Shown piece after piece: positions 27,825 to 37,050 of a DNA stretch of 64,000 nucleotides. Both the position numbers and the translations under genes were made by a program. Numbering within the stretch: position 1 is the first letter of the stretch; each line of letters starts with the position of its first letter. The stretch lies in the NCBI RefSeq assembly GCF_008274805.1, contig NZ_CP022579.1:248001-312000 (forward strand). Direction: 5' to 3'. Below the pieces are notes generated by a model. It did no database searches, was not told the origin of the DNA, and worked only from the letters and a program-made list of their open reading frames with translations. Origin of the DNA: Oryzomicrobium terrae (lineage in GTDB: Bacteria > Pseudomonadota > Gammaproteobacteria > Burkholderiales > Rhodocyclaceae).

Positions 27825-28385
27825 TCAATCGAGGATTTCCGGGTGTTTTTCCAGGAATTCCTTGCGCGTGCTGCGCTTGATCACGTCGCCGGAAATGTAG
27901 GTGTAGCCGGCCTGTTGCCACTTGGCCAGATCGGTCATGGCGGCGGGCACTACGGTGGCCAGGTCGTAGAAGTCGCCCGGCTTGTAGCCCCGGGCGGCGG
28001 CGGCATTGCGGCAGATGCGGAGGGTCACGCCCTGGTCGGTCAGTTCCTTGAGCTTGTCGTAGATGTCCGGGTAGGCCGCCCGGTTGAGGCGCGACAGCAT
28101 GTGTAGCTCGTTGCCGTGGGCGACGATCACCAGGTGCGACTTCTTCAGGTCGCCGAATTCCTTCAGGCCGCGCAGATGGTTGTGCAGGTAGCCGAGCCCC
28201 TGCAGCAGGTCTTCCGGCTTTTCATAGTTGAAGTGATACACCGCCTTCTGCGCCCCCAGGGGGCTGCCGTCGAAGCGGGAAGCGTCGTCGGGGCCGGCCA
28301 GGGCGGCAGGGGTGGCGGTCCAGGCCAGGGCGGCAAGCAGGGGCAGGATCAGGCGCTGCAGGACGGCAAGCAGGGGGTGGGGCAT
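27825..28385 (-). CDS. Exported DsrE/DsrF-like family protein
   Basis: A 186-residue protein with a clear N-terminal signal peptide (cleavage near ALAGP) and a DsrE-like domain recognisable from AVYHFNYEKPEDLLQGLGYLHNH (only its pattern is used here), a VIVAHGNELHML strand-loop and one conserved Cys in LRICRNAA. DsrE-fold proteins carry persulfide sulfur or bind small ligands; periplasmic members are mostly uncharacterised. It sits between yicC and gmk on the same strand, 38 bp before gmk, which suggests co-transcription but not a shared function. Confidence 0.75.
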   Translation of the reverse strand: MPHPLLAVLQRLILPLLAALAWTATPAALAGPDDASRFDGSPLGAQKAVYHFNYEKPEDLLQGLGYLHNHLRGLKEFGDLKKSHLVIVAHGNELHMLSRLNRAAYPDIYDKLKELTDQGVTLRICRNAAAARGYKPGDFYDLATVVPAAMTDLAKWQQAGYTYISGDVIKRSTRKEFLEKHPEILD

Positions 28386-28428
28386 GGAAGACTCCTCCTA
28401 GTTGGGGTGGGGACCGGTCTGGGCCGGT

Positions 28429-29301
28429 TTATTCGAGGTTCTGGACCTGCTCGCGGATCTGTTCGATGAGCAGTTTCAGTTCCATGCTGGTGCTGGTCAC
28501 CACTGGGGTGGCGGCCTTGGAGCCCAGGGTGTTGGCTTCCCGGTTGAGTTCCTGCATCAGGAAGTCGAGACGTTTGCCGCTGGCGCCGCCGGCCTTGAGG
28601 ATGCGATCCACTTCGTCGGCGTGGGTGCGCAGGCGCGAGAGCTCTTCGGCCACGTCCACCTTGGTGGCGTAGAGGACGATTTCCTGGCGGATGCGGTCGT
28701 CGTCCACCCGGCCCTCGTCGCCCAGGGCGTCGACCAGGCGCTGGCGCAGCTTTTCCTCCAAGGCGGCCTGGGCGGCGGGCATTTCCGGTTCGACCAGGGC
28801 GACGATCTCGCGAATGCGGGCGGTGCGCTCGCGGATCATGGCGGCGAGTTTTTCGCCCTCACGGCGGCGGCTGGCGGTGAAGTCGTCCAGGGCCTCGTCG
28901 ATCAGGGCGCTGACGGCGGCGGCCAGGGCCTCGCCGTCCAGGCTCTCCTCGGCGAACACCCCGGGCCAGCGCAGGATCTCGCCGGTGGTCAGGGGCGGGG
29001 CGTCGGGGGAGTGAGACTGGACCAGGCTCTGCCAGCGCACCAGGCGGGCGATCGCCTCGCTATTGGGCTCCTGGGCGGAAACCGTGGCGGCGGGGACGAA
29101 GTACAGCCGGCATTCGAGCTTGCCGCGGCTGGCCCGGGCGGCGATGCGCTCGCGCAGCAGGGGCTCGAAGCCGCGCATGTCGTCGCCGAGGCGGAAGAAC
29201 AGGTCGAGGAAGCGGCTGTTGACGCTTTTCAGCTCCAGGTGCAGCGCACCCCGGCCGATGTCACGAATGCGGGCGCTGTAGCCCGTCATGCTGGCGATCA
29301 T
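28429..29301 (-). CDS. yicC: YicC/YloC family endoribonuclease
   Basis: Hexameric endoribonuclease family involved in RNA turnover. The 290-residue protein has the family N-terminus MIASMTGYSARI and the hallmark KSVNSRFLDLFFRL. The C-terminus reads GKRLDFLMQELNREANTLGSKA, the most conserved part of the family. Length matches. A second in-frame ATG at MTGYS is possible but the longer start matches relatives. It lies upstream of the DsrE-like gene. Confidence 0.93.
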   Translation of the reverse strand: MIASMTGYSARIRDIGRGALHLELKSVNSRFLDLFFRLGDDMRGFEPLLRERIAARASRGKLECRLYFVPAATVSAQEPNSEAIARLVRWQSLVQSHSPDAPPLTTGEILRWPGVFAEESLDGEALAAAVSALIDEALDDFTASRRREGEKLAAMIRERTARIREIVALVEPEMPAAQAALEEKLRQRLVDALGDEGRVDDDRIRQEIVLYATKVDVAEELSRLRTHADEVDRILKAGGASGKRLDFLMQELNREANTLGSKAATPVVTSTSMELKLLIEQIREQVQNLE

Positions 29302-29642
29302 GGAATTGACTCAAAAAAAGGAAAAAGGGCCGGGAATGCTGGCGAATGCGGCAAAAACCATGGGGTGATGCGAACCGGGGAGGCCGTCGGGCAGGCTCAT
29401 GCGGCCGGAGCAGCCGGAGATGCCTTTACACGCCCCGTTTACCCCCGGAGAATGCCAGATGGTAGGCGCCTCCTGCTACCGCTGGCGCGGGCCGGTTTCC
29501 CAAGCGATTGGGGCCGCGCTTTCATGCGGCGGATGCGGCCCGCCAAGAATCCAGCACAAAAAAGACCGGATACCCGAAAATGCCAGCGGGAATGCCGAAT
29601 CCCCCGATTTTCCCCACTTTTTCCATCATAGCCCCTTCCTGA
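29302..29642. other. 341-bp divergent gap between yicC and the kinase gene
   Basis: It must hold the promoters for both directions, but I could not pick out convincing -35/-10 pairs. A short inverted word pair GGGCCGC/GCGGATGCGGCCC occurs near 29511-29542. No gene or RNA is evident. Confidence 0.5.
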
Positions 29643-30596
29643 ATGGCCCAACAAGCCAACGTCGCCCTTACCCCCGGCTTTACGTTCGAGGGTTACCGCA
29701 TCGAGCGGCAGCTGTCTGTGGGCGGCTTTTCCATCGTCTATCTGGCGACGGACGAGGAGGGGCGCCAGGTGGCGATCAAGGAATACCTGCCGGCCAGCCT
29801 GGCCCTGCGCGGCGAGGGGGATACCCGGCCCAACGTCACCAGCGAGCACCTGCCGGCCTTCCGTTACGGCATGAAGTGCTTCTTCGAGGAAGGCCGGGCT
29901 CTGGCCAAGCTGTCCCACCCGAACGTGGTGCGGGTGCTCAACTTCTTCCGCGCCAACGACACGGTGTACATGGTGATGGCCTACGAGGAGGGGCGCACCC
30001 TCCAGGAAGTGATCCACAAGCACAAGGGCAAGCTCAGCGAGAAGTTCATCCGCGGGGTGTTCGTGCGTCTGTTGAACGGCCTGCGCGAGGTGCATACCCA
30101 CAAGCTGCTGCACCTGGACCTGAAACCGTCCAACGTCTACCTGCGTACCGACAACACCCCGGTGTTGATCGACTTCGGTGCGGCGCGCCAGACCCTGGCC
30201 AGCGACACGCCGATGCTCAAGCCCATGTACACCCCGGGCTTCGCCTCGCCGGAGCATTACCAGAACCGGGAACTGCTCGGTCCCTGGAGCGACATCTACT
30301 CGGTAGGCGCCTCGATGTACGCCTGCCTGGCCGGCAACGCCCCCCAGGCCGCCGACGAGCGGCTGAAGAAGGACTACCTGGTACCGGCCATGGCCCGTTT
30401 CGAAGGCCAGTTTTCCGACCAGTTGCTGGAAACCATCGACTGGTGCCTGTGCCTCAACCACCTTTACCGGCCGCAAAGCTGCTTCGCCCTGCAAAAGGCC
30501 CTGACCGAAGCGCCCGACCCGGCCCAGCTCACGACCAAGCGCTCCTCCTGGCTGTCCCAGCTGATGGACCGCTTCCGCAAGAACACGCCACGATGA
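29643..30596 (+). CDS. Eukaryotic-type serine/threonine protein kinase
   Basis: A 317-residue soluble Hanks-type kinase. Visible elements are the Gly-rich loop LSVGGFSIVYLA, catalytic Lys46 in VAIKEYLP, the catalytic loop HLDLKPSNV (Asp159) and the DFG Asp177 in DFGAARQ. Then come an APE-like FASPEHY and the SDIYSVGASMYACLAG segment. There is no transmembrane or sensor domain after the kinase, so input is unknown. Its stop overlaps the start of a PP2C phosphatase gene (ATGA), an arrangement expected for a kinase and its counteracting phosphatase. Confidence 0.92.
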   Translation: MAQQANVALTPGFTFEGYRIERQLSVGGFSIVYLATDEEGRQVAIKEYLPASLALRGEGDTRPNVTSEHLPAFRYGMKCFFEEGRALAKLSHPNVVRVLNFFRANDTVYMVMAYEEGRTLQEVIHKHKGKLSEKFIRGVFVRLLNGLREVHTHKLLHLDLKPSNVYLRTDNTPVLIDFGAARQTLASDTPMLKPMYTPGFASPEHYQNRELLGPWSDIYSVGASMYACLAGNAPQAADERLKKDYLVPAMARFEGQFSDQLLETIDWCLCLNHLYRPQSCFALQKALTEAPDPAQLTTKRSSWLSQLMDRFRKNTPR

Positions 30597-31519
30597 AATT
30601 CACCATCTACCAGGAAAGTCGGCCCGGTAAACGGCCCAATAACGAGGACCGGATCGCCTATAGCTATTCCCGCGACGCCCTGCTGATGGTCGTCGCCGAC
30701 GGCATGGGCGGCCACCACCATGGCGAGGTCGCCGCCCAGCTGGCGGTGCAGTACCTGATGGACGTGTTCCAGCGCGAGGCCAAGCCCGCGATCGCCGATC
30801 CCTTCCTGTTTCTGCAGCGCGGTTTCAACAACGCCCACGAGGCGATCATCGATTACTCGGTGGCCCACGCCCTGTCCGATTCGCCGCGCACCACCTGCGT
30901 CGCCTGCATCATTCAGGACAACATCGCCTACTGGGCCCACGCCGGCGATTCGCGCCTCTACCACCTGCGTCGCGGCCGGGTGGCGTCGGTGACCCGGGAC
31001 CATTCCCGGGTGCAGCAGCTGCTCGACGACGGGCTGATCAACGCCGCCCAGGCGGCCACCCACCCGGACCGCAACAAGATCTACACCTGCCTGGGGGGCT
31101 TCGATGCCCCGGAGATCGAGTTCTCGCGCAAGACCCCCATGGAGGCCGGCGACCTGTTGGTGCTGTGCACCGATGGGGTGTGGGGGGGCATTTCCGGCGA
31201 GACCATGGCCGCTCTGCTCGGCGACGCCAACCTGATGCAGGCCGTGCCGGTCCTGCTCAACATGGCCGAACAGCGCGGTGGCCCCCACTGCGACAACCTG
31301 TCCCTGGTCGCCGTGCGCTGGGAGGACAGCTACAGCGAGGACCCGTCCAGTTCGGTGCAGACCCAGGCCATGGCCCGGGATGAGGTCAATACCCAGATGG
31401 GCCAGGTCGGCCCCCTTGGGCGCAGCCAGCAGGCCGCCAAGGCCGATCTTTCCGACGACGAGATCGAGCGGGCCATCGCCGAGATCCGCGCCGCCATCGA
31501 CAAGTACTCCAAGCCGTAA
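30593..31519 (+). CDS. PP2C-family serine/threonine phosphatase
   Basis: Metal-dependent phosphatase of 308 residues, probably opposing the kinase encoded just upstream. Motifs: RPNNEDR (Asp19), VADGMGGH (Asp36), WAHAGDSRLYHL, LCTDGVWGGI and CDNLSLVAVRW. After about residue 245 there is a low-complexity hydrophilic stretch ending in a short helix-prone tail (DDEIERAIAEIRAAIDKY), which could be a docking or regulatory segment. The ATG at 30593 overlaps the kinase stop. An in-frame extension upstream to 29399 covers the kinase gene and is false. Confidence 0.93.
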   Translation: MKFTIYQESRPGKRPNNEDRIAYSYSRDALLMVVADGMGGHHHGEVAAQLAVQYLMDVFQREAKPAIADPFLFLQRGFNNAHEAIIDYSVAHALSDSPRTTCVACIIQDNIAYWAHAGDSRLYHLRRGRVASVTRDHSRVQQLLDDGLINAAQAATHPDRNKIYTCLGGFDAPEIEFSRKTPMEAGDLLVLCTDGVWGGISGETMAALLGDANLMQAVPVLLNMAEQRGGPHCDNLSLVAVRWEDSYSEDPSSSVQTQAMARDEVNTQMGQVGPLGRSQQAAKADLSDDEIERAIAEIRAAIDKYSKP

Positions 31520-31534
31520 AATCGCATCTTCATC

Positions 31535-31563
31535 GGGGCGCGCCGTTTCCACCGGCGCGCCCC
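31535..31563 (+). terminator. GC-rich hairpin between phosphatase gene and rph
   Basis: GGGGCGCGCCG (31535-31545) pairs with CGGCGCGCCCC (31553-31563), with a short loop. There is no T run, so it is either a Rho-assisted terminator or an mRNA-stabilising stem in front of rph. Confidence 0.4.
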
Positions 31564-31588
31564 GCTCCGCTTTGCCGAAAGGAATTCC

Positions 31589-32320
31589 ATGCGTCCCAGC
31601 CAGCGTCAGCCCGACCAACTCCGCCCCGTGCGCCTCACCCGCGCCTTCACCCGCCACGCCGAAGGTTCGGTGCTGATCGAGATGGGCGACACCCGGGTGC
31701 TGTGCACCGCCAGCGTCGAGGAGAACGTGCCGCCCTTCCTGCGCGGCAAGGGCCAGGGCTGGGTCACCGCCGAGTACGGCATGCTGCCCCGCTCCACCCA
31801 CACCCGTTCCCCCCGGGAGGCGGCCAAGGGCAAGCAGACCGGCCGCACCCAGGAAATCCAGCGCCTGATCGGCCGCTCCCTGCGCGCCGTTACCGACCTG
31901 GCCGCCCTGGGCGAGCGCCAGATCACCCTCGACTGCGACGTGCTGCAAGCCGACGGCGGCACCCGCTGCGCCGCCATCACCGGCGCCTGGGTGGCGCTCT
32001 GGGAAGCCTGCGAAAAGTTGAAGCAGGCCGGCAAGATCGCCACCAACCCGGTCAAGGACCACGTCGCCGCCATCTCGGTGGGCATCGTCGCCGGCACCCC
32101 GGTGCTCGACCTGGACTATCCGGAAGATTCGGCCTGCGACACCGACATGAACGTGATCATGACCGGCGGCAAGGGCCTGGTCGAAGTCCAGGGCACCGCC
32201 GAGGGCGAGCCCTTCACCCGGGCCGAGATGAACACCCTGCTCGATCTGGCCGAAGCCGGCATCGCCGCCCTGGTGGCGGTGCAGCGGGAAACGATCGCCA
32301 GCGTCGGCACCGACAAGTAA
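31589..32320 (+). CDS. rph: Ribonuclease PH
   Basis: Phosphorolytic 3'-5' exoribonuclease that trims tRNA precursors. The 243-residue protein begins with [13 protein letters not shown] and keeps the phosphate and active-site segments [45 protein letters not shown] and [14 protein letters not shown]. Asp residues in DTDMNVIMT complete the site. A purine-rich RBS (GAAAGGA) precedes the ATG. It is followed after 10 bp by rdgB. Confidence 0.97.
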   Translation: MRPSQRQPDQLRPVRLTRAFTRHAEGSVLIEMGDTRVLCTASVEENVPPFLRGKGQGWVTAEYGMLPRSTHTRSPREAAKGKQTGRTQEIQRLIGRSLRAVTDLAALGERQITLDCDVLQADGGTRCAAITGAWVALWEACEKLKQAGKIATNPVKDHVAAISVGIVAGTPVLDLDYPEDSACDTDMNVIMTGGKGLVEVQGTAEGEPFTRAEMNTLLDLAEAGIAALVAVQRETIASVGTDK

Positions 32321-32330
32321 GGGGACCGAC

Positions 32331-32933
32331 ATGCGCCTGGTGCTCGCTTCCAACAATGCCAAGAAGATGAAGGAAATGTCGGCCCTGCTGACGCCCCTGG
32401 GCATCGAGCTGGTGGCCCAGGGCGCCCTGGGCGTGCCCGAGGCCGAGGAGCCCTTCGACACCTTCGTCGAGAACGCCCTGGCCAAGGCCCGCCACGCCGC
32501 CCGGCTGACCGGCCTGCCGGCCATCGCCGACGATTCCGGCCTGTGCGTCGCCGCCCTGGGCGGCGCCCCCGGCGTCCAGTCGGCCCGCTACGCCCAGCTG
32601 CGCGCCGGCGGCGAAAAGTCGGACGCCCGCAACAACGCCCAACTGCTCGCCGACCTGGCCGGGCAAAGCGACCGGCGCGGCCACTACGTCAGCGTGCTGG
32701 TGCTGGTGCGCCACGATGCCGACCCCCAGCCCCTCATCGCCGAGGGCGAGTGGCACGGCGAACTGCTCGACGCGCCCCGCGGCGAGGGCGGCTTCGGCTA
32801 CGATCCCTATTTCTTCATCCCCGAACTGGGCAAGAGCGTCGCCGAACTGGATGCCGAGACCAAGAACCGCCTGTCCCACCGCGGCCAGGCCATGGCGCTG
32901 CTGCTCGACAAGCTCAAGCGCCAGCCGTTGTAA
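32331..32933 (+). CDS. rdgB: XTP/dITP pyrophosphatase (RdgB/HAM1)
   Basis: Removes non-canonical purine nucleotides from the pool. The 200-residue protein starts LVLASNNAKKMKEM and shows TFVENALAKARHAA, the catalytic ADDSGLCVAALGGAPGVQSARYA region and GEGGFGYDPYFFIPE. Closely linked to rph, a common proteobacterial arrangement. Confidence 0.96.
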   Translation: MRLVLASNNAKKMKEMSALLTPLGIELVAQGALGVPEAEEPFDTFVENALAKARHAARLTGLPAIADDSGLCVAALGGAPGVQSARYAQLRAGGEKSDARNNAQLLADLAGQSDRRGHYVSVLVLVRHDADPQPLIAEGEWHGELLDAPRGEGGFGYDPYFFIPELGKSVAELDAETKNRLSHRGQAMALLLDKLKRQPL

Positions 32934-32947
32934 GAACCGGGGCATGG

Positions 32948-32980
32948 CCTGGAGGGCCGCGCCAATAGGCGTTCTCCAGG
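32948..32980. repeat. Palindromic intergenic repeat, copy D
   Basis: CCTGGAG (32948-32954) and CTCCAGG (32974-32980) are perfect inverted arms around GGCCGCGCCAATAGGCGTT. The element closely matches 42229-42259 (CTGGA, GCCGCGCC, ATA, GGCG, TCCAG in the same order). It fills most of the rdgB-hemW gap. Confidence 0.65.
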
Positions 32981-33005
32981 CAGCCCCTCTGTAGATCGAG
33001 TAGTC

Positions 33006-34274
33006 ATGCCGCTTCCCAAGGTCATTCCCCTGAGCGCCAGCAATGGCGCGGCTTCCCGGGGAGGTGCCACTTCAGCTTCCGGCCCTGCCGCCTCCGGCTT
33101 GGTCGCCCCGCCGCCCCTGTCGCTGTACATCCACGTGCCCTGGTGCGTGCGCAAGTGCCCCTACTGCGACTTCAACTCCCACGAGCCCCGGGGCGGCGTC
33201 GGCGCGATTCCCGAAGACGCCTATGTGGATGCCCTGATCGCCGACCTGGAAGCGGCCCTGCCCCTGGTGTGGGGGCGGCCGATGGGCACCATCTTCATCG
33301 GCGGCGGCACCCCCAGCCTGCTCTCCGGTGCCGCCCTGGAGCGCCTGCTCGGCGCGGTGCGGGCGCGCCTGCCGCTGACCCCGGGGGCCGAGATCACCCT
33401 GGAGGCCAACCCGGGCACCGCCGAGGCCGGCAAGTTCGCCGCCTTCGCGGATGCCGGGGTGACGCGGCTGTCCCTGGGCATCCAGAGCTTCAACCCGCGC
33501 CACCTCAAGGCCTTGGGGCGCATCCACGACGACAACGAGGCCCGGGCCGCCATCGAACTGGCCGCCCGCCACTTCGAGCGCTTCAACCTGGACCTGATGT
33601 ACGGCCTGCCCGGCCAGTCCCTGGACGAGGCCCGGGCCGACCTGGAAACGGCCCTGTCCTTCGCCCCGCCCCACCTGTCGGCCTACCACCTGACCCTGGA
33701 GCCGAACACCGCCTTCGGCCACACCCCGCCGCCGGACCTGCCCGACGACGAGGTGGCCGCCGACATGCAGGAGGCCGTCGAGGCCCGCCTGGCCGCCGCG
33801 GGCTTCGAGCATTACGAGACTTCAGCCTTCGCCAAACCCGGCTACCGCTGCCAGCACAACCTCAACTACTGGACTTTCGGCGACTACCTGGGCATCGGTG
33901 CCGGCGCCCACGGCAAGCTCTCCAGCCACGAGGGCATCCGCCGCCAGATGCGCTGGAAGAGCCCCCGGGATTACCTGGCCAAGGCGCCGCTCGGCGAGGC
34001 GGTGCAGAGCGGCGAGTGGGTGGCGGCGGAAGAACTGCCCTTCGAGTTCCTGATGAACGCCCTGCGCCTCAACGACGGCTTCGACGCCCGCCTGTTCCAG
34101 GAGCGCACCGGCCTGCCGCTGCTGACCATCGCCCGCCAGCTAGAGGCGGCCCAGGCCGACGGCCTGTTGCTGCGCGACTTCCGCCCGGCCGGCGAGGGCC
34201 AGGTGGAATGGATCGCCCCGACCCCCCGGGGGCGGCGCTTCCTCAACACCCTGCTGCAGCGCTTTTTGCCCTGA
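33006..34274 (+). CDS. hemW: Heme chaperone HemW (radical SAM)
   Basis: Radical-SAM protein related to HemN, thought to deliver heme to respiratory enzymes rather than act as coproporphyrinogen dehydrogenase. The 422-residue protein has the motif YIHVPWCVRKCPYCDF with Cys47, Cys51 and Cys54; the pattern lacks the fourth Cys typical of HemN. Other landmarks are FIGGGTPSLL, EANPGT and the HemW C-terminal domain. An N-terminal Ser/Ala/Gly-rich extension of about 35 residues precedes the core. It lies 72 bp after rdgB across a repeat. Confidence 0.9.
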   Translation: MPLPKVIPLSASNGAASRGGATSASGPAASGLVAPPPLSLYIHVPWCVRKCPYCDFNSHEPRGGVGAIPEDAYVDALIADLEAALPLVWGRPMGTIFIGGGTPSLLSGAALERLLGAVRARLPLTPGAEITLEANPGTAEAGKFAAFADAGVTRLSLGIQSFNPRHLKALGRIHDDNEARAAIELAARHFERFNLDLMYGLPGQSLDEARADLETALSFAPPHLSAYHLTLEPNTAFGHTPPPDLPDDEVAADMQEAVEARLAAAGFEHYETSAFAKPGYRCQHNLNYWTFGDYLGIGAGAHGKLSSHEGIRRQMRWKSPRDYLAKAPLGEAVQSGEWVAAEELPFEFLMNALRLNDGFDARLFQERTGLPLLTIARQLEAAQADGLLLRDFRPAGEGQVEWIAPTPRGRRFLNTLLQRFLP

Positions 34275-34388
34275 GGGGGCGACGCGGCCCCGCCGCCGTT
34301 TGCCCCGCTGGGCGTCCGGCAGCGCCGGGGTGTTGCGAGACCAGCCGCGGTGGTAGGGTGGCGCCATTCCATAGTCATCGAGTGCGCC

Positions 34389-35621
34389 ATGGTCCCGACC
34401 GATCGCGATACCGCTGCCGTCGCCCTTAGCGCGGCCACTGCCGACAATGCTGACAATGCCGCCGACGTGGGGACTCCGCCCCCTGCTCGGGACGCCATTC
34501 CCACCATCCCGGCGGCCGACCTGACGCCGCTCCTCGATGCCGCTGCCGCTGCCGGCCTGCTTGCCCGCCAGCAGGTGGGCCCCCTGGCCGCATTCCTTGC
34601 CCCCCGGCTGTCTTCTGCCAGTCCCTCCAGCCCCGCTGGGAACGGCGAGTCCGCGGGTGCGCGCTTCAAGGCCGCCCACATCCTCTACTACCTGGGGGGC
34701 ATGCTCGCCATCGGCGCCGCCAGCCTGTTCCTCACCGTCGGCTTCGCCCAGCTGGGCGGGGCGGGCATGGCCCTGATTGCGGCGCTATATGCGGTGGCCG
34801 CCTACCGGGTGGCGACCCACTTCCTCGGCCGGGGGTTGCGCGTACCGGCGGGCATCCTGGCCACCCTGGTGGTGGTGCTGGTGCCCCTGGCCACCTACGG
34901 CCTGCTGCTCGCCCTGGGCTTCGATTTCCTCGGTCGCAGCTATCCCCAGTACCACGCGCGCATCGACCCGGTCTGGCTGGTCCTGGAGGTGGTCACCCTG
35001 GCCGTCGGCGCCGGCCTGCTGCAACGGCTGCGCCTGCCCTTCATGGTGATGCCGGTGGCGGTGACCCTCTGGTACATGAGCATGGACCTGGCGGCCCTGC
35101 TGCTCGCCAGCCCGAATCTGGCCGGACTGGCCTGGGCCGACAGCTGGCGCTTTCGCGAGCAGTTCTCGCTGGTCTTTGGCCTGCTCACCCTGGGGCTGGC
35201 CTTCTGGGTGGATCTGCGCAGCCGCTTTTCCCGGCCCGGCGAGGACTTCGCCTTCTGGCTGCACCTGGCCGGGCTGCTGGCCTTCTGGGGCGGGCTGTCC
35301 AGCCTGGACAGCGGCAGCGAGTGGGGGCGCTTTGCCTACGCCATGATCAACCTGGGCCTGATCATCGTCGGCACGCTGCTGGTGCGCCGCGCCTACGTCG
35401 TGTTCGGCGGCCTGGGCCTGGCTTTCTACCTTGGCTACCTGGCCCACCGGGTATTCCGCGACAGTCTGCTTTTCCCCTTCGCCCTGACCCTGCTCGGCCT
35501 GGGCATCATCGCCCTGGGGTTGGTCTGGCAGCGCCACCAGGACGCCTGGCGCGACCGCCTGCTGGCGGCCCTGCCCGGCCCCCTGGCCGAACTGCTGCGC
35601 CGCCGCCAGGCGGAGGGCTGA
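34389..35621 (+). CDS. Multi-span membrane protein, DUF2157-like (tentative)
   Basis: A 410-residue protein of unknown function. After a hydrophilic Ala/Asp-rich N-terminus of about 90 residues come roughly ten hydrophobic spans, starting at AAHILYYLGGMLAIGAASLFLTV. A short cytoplasmic tail rich in Arg ends the protein. The general shape resembles DUF2157/DUF4401-type membrane proteins, but I see no diagnostic motif. The ATG at 34389 is preferred to the one at 34350. It lies 114 bp after hemW. Confidence 0.65.
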   Translation: MVPTDRDTAAVALSAATADNADNAADVGTPPPARDAIPTIPAADLTPLLDAAAAAGLLARQQVGPLAAFLAPRLSSASPSSPAGNGESAGARFKAAHILYYLGGMLAIGAASLFLTVGFAQLGGAGMALIAALYAVAAYRVATHFLGRGLRVPAGILATLVVVLVPLATYGLLLALGFDFLGRSYPQYHARIDPVWLVLEVVTLAVGAGLLQRLRLPFMVMPVAVTLWYMSMDLAALLLASPNLAGLAWADSWRFREQFSLVFGLLTLGLAFWVDLRSRFSRPGEDFAFWLHLAGLLAFWGGLSSLDSGSEWGRFAYAMINLGLIIVGTLLVRRAYVVFGGLGLAFYLGYLAHRVFRDSLLFPFALTLLGLGIIALGLVWQRHQDAWRDRLLAALPGPLAELLRRRQAEG

Positions 35622-35775
35622 CCGGGGGCTCCCCGCCGGAGCAGTGGGCGGCATCCGGCCGGAAGGCCCGTACTGTCTCGTTTCGAGGCTCCCCGGGAAC
35701 AGCCCGTTACAGCGCTCCGGCGAGAATGGCGGCATAGTTGCAGGCCATTCTTCCGCAGCCGTCGCTGGAGCCGCC

Positions 35776-37050
35776 ATGTCCGGATCCCCCACCACCCTGC
35801 AGATCATCGCCACGGTCCTGTTCGTTCTGGCCCTGGTGCACACCTTTTCCACCGGTTACTTCGAGCAACTCGCCCACCGCCACCCGCGCCACGCCGGCCT
35901 GTGGCACCTGCTCGGCGAAGTCGAGATCGTCTTCGGCCTGTGGGCCCTGGTCCTGGCCGTGGCCCTGTTCGCCCTGCACGGCAAGGGGGCGATGACCGAC
36001 TACCTGGATTCGCGCAACTACACCGAGCCCCTGTTCGTCTTCGCCATCATGGTGGTGGCCGGCAGCCGGCCGATCCTCAGCGCCGCCCGCCTCCTGTCCC
36101 TGGGTTTCGCCCGGCTGCTGCCCCTGCCGGCCACCGCCGCCCTCTACTTCACCGCCCTGTGCCTGATTCCCCTGCTCGGCTCCCTCATCACCGAGCCGGC
36201 GGCCATGACCCTGGCCGCCCTCCTGCTGCGCGACCGCTTCTTCCGTCCCGGCGTCTCCACCCGCTTCCTCTACGCCACCGTCGGCGTCCTGTTCGTCAAC
36301 GTCTCCATCGGCGGCACCCTGACCCCCTACGCGGCCCCGCCGGTGCTGATGGTGGCCGGGGCCTGGGGCTGGGATCTGACCTACATGTTGAAGGAATTCG
36401 GCCTGCGCGCCGGTCTCGCGGTGGCGGTCAATGCCCTGGTCCTGACCCTGCTCTTTCGTGCCGAGCTGGCCCGCCTCGGCGCGGCTCCGGGGACGACCCG
36501 CGACGACGGCCGCTCCCGGGTGCCCCTGGCGGTGATGCTGCTGCACCTGCTGCTACTGGCCGGGGTGGTGGTGTTCGCCCACCATCCGCCGGTGTTCATG
36601 GGCTTGCTGCTGCTCTTCCTCGGTGTGGTCTTTGCCTATCCGGTCTACCAGGATCGACTGATGCTCAAGGAAGCCCTACTGGTGGCCTGCTTCCTGGCTG
36701 GCCTGGTGATCCTCGGCGGCCTGCAGCAGTGGTGGCTGCAGCCGCTCCTGATGCGCATGGACGCCACCTCGGTGTACTTCGGCGCCACGGCCCTCACCGC
36801 TGTCACCGACAACGCCGCCCTGACCTACCTGGCCTCCCTGGTGGACGGCCTGTCGCCGGAATTCAAGTACGCCGTGGTGGCCGGGGCGGTCAGCGGCGGC
36901 GGCCTGACCGTGATCGCCAACGCCCCCAATCCGGCGGGCTTGTCGATCCTCAAGGGCTGCTTCCCGGAAAGCGCGGTCCATCCCCTCGGCCTGTTCCTCG
37001 CCGCCCTGCCGCCGACCCTGGTGGCCATGGCGGCGTTTCTGCTGGTCTGA
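35776..37050 (+). CDS. Putative Na+/H+ antiporter-like membrane protein
   Basis: A 424-residue protein with about ten to eleven spans. Segments such as LITEPAAMTLAALLL, NVSIGGTLTPYAAPPVLMVA and ALTAVTDNAALTYLASLV resemble the conserved ion-pathway regions of the NhaD/ArsB-type ion transporter superfamily and of 'putative Na+/H+ antiporter' (DUF1504-like) proteins. The polar and acidic residues in the membrane (Glu in ITEP, Asp in TDNA) fit cation exchange. Substrate is inferred. The ATG at 35776 gives a normal N-terminus; earlier in-frame codons have no RBS. Confidence 0.75.
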   Translation: MSGSPTTLQIIATVLFVLALVHTFSTGYFEQLAHRHPRHAGLWHLLGEVEIVFGLWALVLAVALFALHGKGAMTDYLDSRNYTEPLFVFAIMVVAGSRPILSAARLLSLGFARLLPLPATAALYFTALCLIPLLGSLITEPAAMTLAALLLRDRFFRPGVSTRFLYATVGVLFVNVSIGGTLTPYAAPPVLMVAGAWGWDLTYMLKEFGLRAGLAVAVNALVLTLLFRAELARLGAAPGTTRDDGRSRVPLAVMLLHLLLLAGVVVFAHHPPVFMGLLLLFLGVVFAYPVYQDRLMLKEALLVACFLAGLVILGGLQQWWLQPLLMRMDATSVYFGATALTAVTDNAALTYLASLVDGLSPEFKYAVVAGAVSGGGLTVIANAPNPAGLSILKGCFPESAVHPLGLFLAALPPTLVAMAAFLLV

